This document shows positions 22,015 through 25,027 of a DNA stretch of 25,027 bases, piece after piece. The stretch is taken from NCBI GenBank assembly GCA_900768535.1, contig CAAGDE010000092.1, forward strand, positions 1-25,027, in the 5' to 3' direction. The first letter of the stretch is position 1. Every line of letters begins with the position of its first letter. The position numbers and the translations under genes are program-made. This stretch comes from Clostridia bacterium (GTDB lineage: Bacteria > Bacillota > Clostridia > Oscillospirales > CAG-272). The notes below the pieces were generated by a model, which was not told the origin of the DNA, searched no databases, and was given only the letters and a program-made list of their open reading frames with translations.

Positions 22015-22953
22015 ATGCTGATCGGAATCGACATCGGCGGCACAAAATGTGCCGTCGTGCAGGCAGATGACACAGGAAAAGTGTTGAACCGCATCGCGTT
22101 CGCCACCCGGCCTTGCGCGCAAAGTCTTGCAAAAATCGAGGAACTGGTCGCGTCCTTCGCCCCGTTCGATGCCATCGGCATCAGCTGCGGCGGACCGTTG
22201 GACGAGAATCGCGGGATCATTCTTTCCCCGCCGAACCTGCCGGGGTGGGACGAAGTACCGATCTGCGAGCGGTTGCGGAAACGCTTTGGCGTGCCGGTCG
22301 CTTTGCACAACGATGCGAATGCCTGCGCGTTGGCAGAGTGGCGGTACGGCGCGGGACGGGGAACAAAAAACATGATTTTCCTCACCTTCGGCACGGGCAT
22401 GGGCGCGGGGCTGATTCTGGACGGTCGGCTCTACGGCGGCACAAACGGCAACGCAGGCGAGGTCGGGCATCTCCGCATGGCGGCAGACGGTCCTGTCGGC
22501 TACGGCAAGAGGGGCTCGTTCGAGGGCTTTTGCAGTGGCGGCGGACTGAAGCAGCTGGGTCAGATGCGCGCCATCCAAGCCCTGAAGGAGGGGCGGCATC
22601 CGCTCTATTGTCAGACGGAAGCCGAATTGCCGACCGTCACCGCAAAAACGGTTGCCGATGCGGCGGATGCAGGCGATGCGGATGCAATCGAGGTCTACCG
22701 CTATTGCGGCGAACAGCTCGGTCGGGGACTTTCCATCCTGATTGACCTGTTCAATCCGGAAACCATCGTCATCGGCAGTGTCTTCACCCGCTCGGAGAAC
22801 CTGTTGCGGACGGAAGCGGAACGCATCATCCGGGAAGAAGCGCTCCCCATGTCTGCATCTGTCTGTTCCATCCGCACCGCGCAGTTGGGGAACGCCATCG
22901 GAGACTATGCCGCGATTGCGGTCGCGGAGGAAGCACGGAGGGAAAAACAATGA
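22015..22953 (+). CDS. ROK-family sugar kinase without the zinc-binding motif (312 aa)
   Basis: Actin/hexokinase-fold kinase of the ROK family. The ATP loop is D-I-G-G-T-K (residues 6-11), the catalytic Asp is D100 in H-N-D-A-N-A, the second phosphate loop is F-G-T-G-M-G-A-G, and G-E-V-G-H (148-152) is the family sugar-site motif. The usual zinc site C-x-C-G-x-x-G-C-x-E is replaced by G-Y-G-K-R-G-S-F-E-G-F-C (162-173), so the metal site is lost. No DNA-binding domain, so this is a kinase and not a NagC-type repressor. There is no clear ribosome binding site; the gene starts three bases after the GH4 stop and its own stop overlaps the SIS start. It probably phosphorylates a monosaccharide released by the upstream glycosidases. 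Confidence 0.9.
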   Translation: MLIGIDIGGTKCAVVQADDTGKVLNRIAFATRPCAQSLAKIEELVASFAPFDAIGISCGGPLDENRGIILSPPNLPGWDEVPICERLRKRFGVPVALHNDANACALAEWRYGAGRGTKNMIFLTFGTGMGAGLILDGRLYGGTNGNAGEVGHLRMAADGPVGYGKRGSFEGFCSGGGLKQLGQMRAIQALKEGRHPLYCQTEAELPTVTAKTVADAADAGDADAIEVYRYCGEQLGRGLSILIDLFNPETIVIGSVFTRSENLLRTEAERIIREEALPMSASVCSIRTAQLGNAIGDYAAIAVAEEARREKQ

Positions 22954-23582
22954 ATGACATCGAACTGCTCGGCAAGCGGTATCCCGCGCTGACGGACTGC
23001 CTGCCGGAGATCGAACGCGCCGCGGAAGCCATCGTCACCATGCACCGCGCGGGGGCAAAACTGCTCCTTTGCGGCAACGGCGGGAGCGCGGCGGACTGCG
23101 GGCACATTGTGGGAGAACTGGAAAAAGGCTTTCTCTCCAAGCGCCCGCTGCCGGAATCGGCGCAAAAGAAACTGCTTGACGCTGGCATTCCCGCCGAGAT
23201 GACGGCGAAATTCCAGCAGGGACTGTGCGCCATCTCCCTGCCCGAACAGAGCGCCATTCTCAGCGCGTTTGCAAACGATGTAGAGCCGAAGCTGGTCTAT
23301 GCGCAGACCGTCCTCGCCTGCGCACGGGCGGGGGATGTCTTTCTCGGCATCTCCACCTCCGGCAACTCCGAAAACGTCGTCCTCGCCGCCAAAACCGCCA
23401 AAGCGGTCGGCGCAACCGCAATCGGCTTGACCGGCGCAACCGGCGGAAAACTGGCAGAAACCTGCGACATCACCATCCGCGTCCCCGCAACCGAAACCTT
23501 CATCGTCCAGGAGTACCACCTCCCCGTCTACCACGCCATCTGCGCCGAGGTCGAACGGCGGCTGTTTGATACGGACTGCTGA
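22950..23582 (+). CDS. SIS-domain phosphosugar isomerase, GmhA-like (210 aa)
   Basis: Single SIS domain protein related to sedoheptulose-7-phosphate isomerase (GmhA). The phosphate-binding segments are C-G-N-G-G-S-A-A-D (41-49) and I-S-T-S-G-N-S (134-140). The catalytic-type residues are Glu in V-G-E-L (about 56) and His in Q-E-Y-H (190). Residues about 61-100 form an extra segment absent from typical GmhA, so heptose metabolism is not assured. Pairing with a ROK kinase suggests that it isomerises the sugar phosphate that kinase makes. ATG 22950 overlaps the previous stop, with GGAGGG (22937-22942) seven bases upstream. It is the last gene before a strong terminator. The coding sequence is GC-rich (about 65% in a hand-counted line). 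Confidence 0.85.
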   Translation: MNDIELLGKRYPALTDCLPEIERAAEAIVTMHRAGAKLLLCGNGGSAADCGHIVGELEKGFLSKRPLPESAQKKLLDAGIPAEMTAKFQQGLCAISLPEQSAILSAFANDVEPKLVYAQTVLACARAGDVFLGISTSGNSENVVLAAKTAKAVGATAIGLTGATGGKLAETCDITIRVPATETFIVQEYHLPVYHAICAEVERRLFDTDC

Positions 23583-23619
23583 GGAAGGTGGAATCCTAAA
23601 ATATTGTTTCTGAATGTAT

Positions 23620-23668
23620 AGCAAGCAGACCTTAGCCCTGATCGATCCGGTCTGCTTGCTCTTTTTAT
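23620..23668 (+). terminator. Rho-independent terminator ending the carbohydrate locus
   Basis: A 12-bp perfect stem, AGCAAGCAGACC (23620-23631) with GGTCTGCTTGCT (23649-23660), is followed directly by CTTTTTAT. It lies 38 bases after the SIS stop. Confidence 0.9.
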
Positions 23669-23726
23669 AAAAAAATAAAAAAACTTTTTTCAATGTTGCA
23701 AAAGCTGCTACATCGGTATGTTACAC

Positions 23727-23732
23727 TATAAT
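23727..23732 (+). promoter_or_regulatory. Probable -10 element for the right-edge recombination genes
   Basis: A perfect TATAAT at 23727-23732 lies 30 bases before ATG 23762, downstream of the terminator. The best -35-like sequence, TTGCAA (23696-23701), is 25 bases away, which is too far, so the promoter is weakly defined. Confidence 0.45.
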
Positions 23733-23761
23733 CATCAGGCAGAGAAAGGAGGGCATCGCAC

Positions 23762-24061
23762 ATGACACCGCTTGACCGCAGATGGAAAATGCTTGAAGTC
23801 TTGTTGCACCGGAGACGGAATACCGTCAATTCCCTTGCACTTGAATTCGATCTTTCCCGCTTTACGGTCATGCGAGATATCCGTGCGTTGTCCTGCACAT
23901 TCCCGATCTATACCAATCACGGCGGTGATGGAGGGGTATACATCCAAGACGGATACCTATTGCCTGCCTGTTCCGGTCGTTTGCGCGGACTGCGGCGCAA
24001 AGATGCGGCGAACCGTCAACCGATGGCAAAGCGGCGGAAGCCTGTGGGTCTGCACGAATAA
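23762..24061 (+). pseudogene. Truncated HTH_11-type helix-turn-helix gene with out-of-frame tail
   Basis: Residues 1-64 are a winged-helix domain of the DeoR/HTH_11 style: R-R-W-K-M-L-E-V-L-L, then L-A-L-E-F-D-L-S-R-F-T-V-M-R-D-I-R-A-L, and a wing with G-G-D-G-G-V-Y-I-Q-D-G-Y. Full-length relatives that I associate with integrative elements continue with more helical sequence. Here, right after the wing (about 23955), the frame runs into Arg-rich nonsense that is the shifted reading of a recombinase segment. The start is well supported by AAAGGAGG nine bases before ATG 23762. The product of 99 residues may still be made and could bind DNA, so it is either a relic or a minimal regulator of the recombination module. 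Confidence 0.65.
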
Positions 24062-24461
24062 AGCCTGTCATGCGGTGGCACATCCCATCGACGCGGAGAT
24101 GATGCAGACCGTGACGGAATGCCTGAACCGGGCAATTGAAAATCCGGAGCGCATCCGTTCAGCCAATCCGGAGTCGGTTCATCCTGAAACCGCGCTTGCG
24201 GCATATAACCCGCCGCCTGTCGCAAATGCCGAAAGGGAACAGCGCAACCTGTTCGCCCTGCTGTCCAAAGCGTATGAGCAAATCCCGACCGCGCCATATC
24301 TCGGCAAGCGGATTCAGGCAGACTTTGCATCGGCAAAGCCGCTGTCGGAATTCTCCCCCGATCTCTGCGCCAAAACCGTCCAAAGCGTCCTCCTGCGGGA
24401 GGGGGTGGTATCTATCCGACTGCAGACCGGACAAGAAGTCACAAAGGAGGGCTTTGTATGA
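23961..24461 (+). pseudogene. 3' part of a recombinase-associated zinc-ribbon gene, lacking its start
   Basis: In the frame ending at TGA 24459-24461, recognisable sequence begins near L-P-V-P-V-V. It gives a zinc ribbon (C-A-D-C-G-A-K-M-R-R...S-L-W-V-C-T-N-K-A-C, two Cys pairs) and a helical tail of about 120 residues. This resembles the C-terminal part of recombinase-type proteins that precede serine recombinases in Clostridial mobile elements. Upstream in the same frame, 23772-23960 is only the shadow of the helix-turn-helix gene, so the true 5' end has been lost. The end overlaps the start of the next recombinase by four bases, the arrangement expected of the original operon. A deletion fusing two neighbouring genes out of frame explains the layout; ribosomal frameshifting at the junction is a less likely alternative. 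Confidence 0.6.
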
Positions 24462-25027
24462 CAAACATTGCCACACAGCGCGTGGTGCGGGAAATCCCCA
24501 CCACCAAACCGGACGCAGTGGACAGACTGCGATCCAGTGCAGAGCAGCTCCGCGTGGTTGCCTACTGCCGCGTCTCCACACAACAGGAGGAACAGCTGAA
24601 CAGCTACGAAACGCAGGTGCGCCACTATACCGAAGCCATCAACGCCGAACCAAACTGGAAGTTCGCGGGCATCTATGCCGACAAAGGCCTTTCGGGGACA
24701 AGCGTCAAAAAGCGGGATGAGTTCAACCGCATGATCCGAGCCTGTAAGCGTGGGGCGGTCGATCTCATCCTGACCAAATCCATCAGCCGCTTTGCCCGCA
24801 ATACCGTCGACTGCCTCAAGTATGTCCGCCTCCTGCGCGACCTGAATGTCGATGTCTACTTCGAAGAACAGGGCATCCACAGCAACCAGCCCGGCGCGGA
24901 GTTCTATATCACAATCTACGGCTGTATTGCGCAGAGCGAATCGGAGAACATCAGCGCCAACGTCCGCTTCGGCAAGAACCGGAGTGCCAAGGACGGAAAT
25001 GTCTCCTTTGCCTATGCCTCCTTCCTC
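24458..25027 (+). CDS. Serine recombinase, N-terminal 190 residues (runs off the window)
   Basis: Large serine recombinase of the resolvase/invertase superfamily, probably the integrase-type enzyme of a mobile element. After a basic leader of about 30 residues come the catalytic Y-C-R-V-S-T (serine near residue 40) and G-L-S-G-T-S-V-K-K-R-D-E-F-N-R-M-I. Next are the conserved arginine region L-T-K-S-I-S-R-F-A-R-N-T-V-D and the helix A-Q-S-E-S-E-N-I-S. ATG 24458 has a textbook AAAGGAGG (24443-24450) seven bases upstream and overlaps the previous stop. The frame is open to the last base; the recombinase and zinc-ribbon domains should follow outside. No frame damage is seen in the visible part, so this enzyme may be active. 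Confidence 0.93.
   Translation, partial: MTNIATQRVVREIPTTKPDAVDRLRSSAEQLRVVAYCRVSTQQEEQLNSYETQVRHYTEAINAEPNWKFAGIYADKGLSGTSVKKRDEFNRMIRACKRGAVDLILTKSISRFARNTVDCLKYVRLLRDLNVDVYFEEQGIHSNQPGAEFYITIYGCIAQSESENISANVRFGKNRSAKDGNVSFAYASFL

Noticed and set aside
20662..22950. A 762-codon open frame on the minus strand opposite the GH4 and ROK genes
   Set aside because: It mirrors two clear enzyme genes, its translation shows no recognisable domain and is rich in Arg/His/Cys, and long antisense frames are common opposite GC-rich coding sequence.
1..25027. CRISPR arrays, tRNA or rRNA genes
   Set aside because: No regularly spaced identical repeats, cloverleaf-like sequence or rRNA-like sequence was noticed on either strand.

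Overview
The window looks like a chromosomal accessory region of an anaerobic, probably gut-associated Gram-positive bacterium of the Clostridia (Oscillospiraceae-like). The grounds are AGGAGG-type ribosome binding sites, sigma-A promoters, lipobox lipoproteins with Ser/Thr/Pro linkers instead of outer-membrane Sus proteins, a YitT protein, and a serine recombinase of a kind common in gut Clostridia. The lineage is inferred; there is no rRNA or marker gene to fix it. Base composition is uneven: about 43-52% GC in hand-counted lines of the MATE gene and about 65% in the SIS gene.

Layout. At the left edge (1-96) is the tail of a helix-turn-helix protein of the replication/plasmid type. A minus-strand AraC regulator (275-1030) is divergent from a tightly coupled operon (1201-5630): SDR oxidoreductase, type I dehydroquinase-like aldolase-fold enzyme, PIG3-type quinone/enone oxidoreductase, class-C beta-lactamase-like hydrolase and YitT membrane protein. 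A MATE exporter (5649-7091, minus) follows, then a 462-base gene-poor stretch with a perfect 22-bp palindrome and a possible AraC-type operator and promoter. A second AraC regulator (7554-8429, minus) is divergent from the main carbohydrate locus.

Carbohydrate locus (8627-23582). The cell-surface part holds a secreted two-domain protein, a 43-residue small protein, a 93-residue lipoprotein, a solute-binding lipoprotein and a 963-residue beta-helix lipoprotein with GH110-like features. The part without signal peptides holds a pectate-lyase-superfamily beta-helix protein, GH2 beta-mannosidase, GH78 alpha-L-rhamnosidase, GH4 alpha-galactosidase, a ROK sugar kinase and a SIS phosphosugar isomerase. 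The simplest reading is capture and trimming of a galactose/mannose/rhamnose-containing glycan at the surface, import, intracellular hydrolysis, and phosphorylation plus isomerisation of a released sugar. No transport permease is present. A strong terminator ends the locus at about 23660.

Right edge (23762-25027). A truncated helix-turn-helix gene is joined out of frame to the 3' half of a recombinase gene, followed by an apparently intact serine recombinase that runs off the window. With the left-edge fragment, this suggests that the metabolic cargo lies in or beside a mobile island.

The most unusual observation is that the 43-residue protein and the 93-residue lipoprotein, otherwise unrelated, end in the same short motif (E-I-x-G-[FI]-[DE]-L-P-[VA]-I-W). 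Most of the shared residues are written with different codons, which points to a protein-level function that I cannot match to a known system.
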